Source of the DNA: Actinobacteria bacterium UBA7422
Lineage (GTDB): Bacteria; Actinomycetota; Actinomycetes; S36-B12
Assembly (NCBI GenBank): GCA_002469525.1
Contig: DKME01000009.1
Location: 1 to 5,815 of the forward strand
DNA length: 5,815 nucleotides
Direction of reading: 5' to 3'
How positions within the stretch are numbered: position 1 is the stretch's first letter; each line of letters begins with the position of its first letter. This document shows positions 5,000 to 5,815 of this stretch, in pieces. Both the position numbers and the translations under genes were made by a program. Below the pieces are notes generated by a model. It ran no database searches, was not told the DNA's origin, and saw nothing but the letters and a program-made list of their open reading frames with translations.

Positions 5000-5815
5000 T
5001 TAACTCCTCGGGAGAAGTGAGTCAATATTTGCGGGGTTCTGCGAGATTTCATTTTCGAGTGCCTTGCGTCTTCTGCTTCCCACAAATTGTGTGATCAGGA
5101 CGATCAACAGTGCAACAACAAAAACAAGTGTGGCAAGCGCATTCACTTGAACCGGGATTCCCCGCTGCGCGGCACCCCAAATATATATTGGAAAGGTCAC
5201 GACCGTTCCGGCGTTAAAGAAGCTGATGATGAAGTCGTCGAATGACAAAGAAAAGCCAAGCAGCGCCGCGCCCGCGATCCCAGGGGCCACCAGGGGCAAA
5301 GTCACATAACGGAATGCCGCACGAGGGCCGGCATACAGGTCACGTGCAGCTTCTTCCAGTCGCGGATCCATCCCTTGTAGACGAGCTTTCACCGTTACAA
5401 CGACGAACGAAATAATGAACATAATGTGCGCGATCATGATTGTGAGCTCCCCCAAAGGGAAGCGCAGGTTTAAGAACAGTGCCAGAAGGCTGGCACCCAT
5501 GACCACTTCAGGGGTCGTCATGGGGAGGAAAATGAGCAGGTTCGTTGTTGAACGTCCCCTAAAACGATACCGAACCAAAGCAAAAGCGATCATGGTGCCC
5601 AAAATGGTTGCAAAAAATGTTGAAATAAGACCGATTCGGACGCTGATCATGAATGAGTCACACACCCCAGGAACACCACAGATATTGGTCCAGCCATCGA
5701 GTGAGAACTGATTCCAACTTGTGTTGTATTTTCCTTCTGGTTTATTGAAACTGAGAACAGCCACGACCGCAATCGGGATAAACAGGTACACCAAAACAAG
5801 GACTGCAACTACCGC
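5000..5815 (-). CDS. potC: Polyamine (spermidine/putrescine) ABC transporter permease, PotC type, 5' end cut by window edge
   Basis: PotC is one of two membrane subunits of the PotABCD importer and works with PotB, the ATPase PotA and an extracytoplasmic binding protein. The 271 visible codons contain six hydrophobic segments (about residues 1-23, 55-82, 91-117, 123-143, 176-199 and 224-245, counted from the window edge). The EAA loop that docks on the ATPase is clear at 154-174 (EEAARDL, then G163 and LP at 173-174). SFN after the first helix, YRFRG (83-87), PEVVMG (102-107) and LSFDDFIIS (190-198) are PotC hallmarks. The first helix continues to the edge without a start codon in a sensible position, so the true start is outside; the TTG at 5794 lies inside that helix. 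Two cysteines, C46 and C52 in CGVPGVC, sit in the first external loop. It is probably co-transcribed with the downstream oxidase, 115 bp away. The exact polyamine is not readable from the sequence. Confidence 0.93.
   Translation of the reverse strand, partial: AVVAVLVLVYLFIPIAVVAVLSFNKPEGKYNTSWNQFSLDGWTNICGVPGVCDSFMISVRIGLISTFFATILGTMIAFALVRYRFRGRSTTNLLIFLPMTTPEVVMGASLLALFLNLRFPLGELTIMIAHIMFIISFVVVTVKARLQGMDPRLEEAARDLYAGPRAAFRYVTLPLVAPGIAGAALLGFSLSFDDFIISFFNAGTVVTFPIYIWGAAQRGIPVQVNALATLVFVVALLIVLITQFVGSRRRKALENEISQNPANIDSLLPRS

Noticed and set aside
5000..5794. The TTG at 5794 as the start of the permease
   Set aside because: The frame stays open to the window edge and the upstream residues (AVVAVLV) continue the first membrane helix, so starting at the TTG would remove part of it.
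1..5815. Mobile element, CRISPR array, tRNA or other RNA gene, or an undescribed defence-like system
   Set aside because: No terminal repeats, transposase, regularly spaced repeats or tRNA-like folds are visible, and the coding space is filled by five well-known enzyme and transporter families.

Overview
The window is an ordinary-looking chromosomal piece from a bacterium that is most likely an actinobacterium. By eye GC is only a little above 50%, which is low for that phylum. The assignment rests on how closely the GabT, ureohydrolase, FAD-oxidase and PotC-type proteins resemble my recollection of actinobacterial versions, for example the C-terminal KPLPFPPEP and LGLGFDS blocks of the oxidase and the CGVPGxC loop of the permease. 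Small-genome Microbacteriaceae-like lineages would fit the GC, but I cannot fix the genus.

Layout, left to right. (1) Positions 1-911, minus strand: the first 303 codons of dxr (MEP isoprenoid pathway), running off the left edge. (2) Positions 912-1021: a 110-bp divergent intergenic region with a hairpin or palindrome at 924-948 and a possible leaderless promoter for dxr. (3) Positions 1022-2371, plus strand: gabT, 4-aminobutyrate aminotransferase. (4) Positions 2388-3413, minus strand: an agmatinase/guanidinobutyrase-type ureohydrolase, convergent with gabT across only 16 bp. (5) Positions 3472-4884, minus strand: a PuuB-like FAD-dependent amine oxidase. (6) Positions 4885-4999: a 115-bp gap with a perfect inverted repeat beside the oxidase ribosome binding site. 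(7) Positions 5000-5815, minus strand: the polyamine ABC permease potC, cut at its 5' end by the right edge. Every stretch longer than 300 bases is coding. I see no RNA gene, mobile element, CRISPR array or clear rho-independent terminator.

The permease, oxidase and ureohydrolase lie in one direction and probably form the end of a polyamine uptake and catabolism operon. The permease would import putrescine or spermidine, the FAD enzyme would oxidise a polyamine or its gamma-glutamyl derivative, and the ureohydrolase would remove urea from a guanidino compound, giving putrescine from agmatine or GABA from 4-guanidinobutyrate. GabT then passes the GABA amino group to 2-oxoglutarate, giving succinate semialdehyde. 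The glutamate-polyamine ligase, the aldehyde dehydrogenases and the rest of the transporter are not in the window. dxr looks like an unrelated housekeeping neighbour.

I found no convincing undescribed system. The points worth a second look are the two palindromic regulatory candidates, the apparent leaderless start of dxr, and the unresolved substrate of the ureohydrolase.
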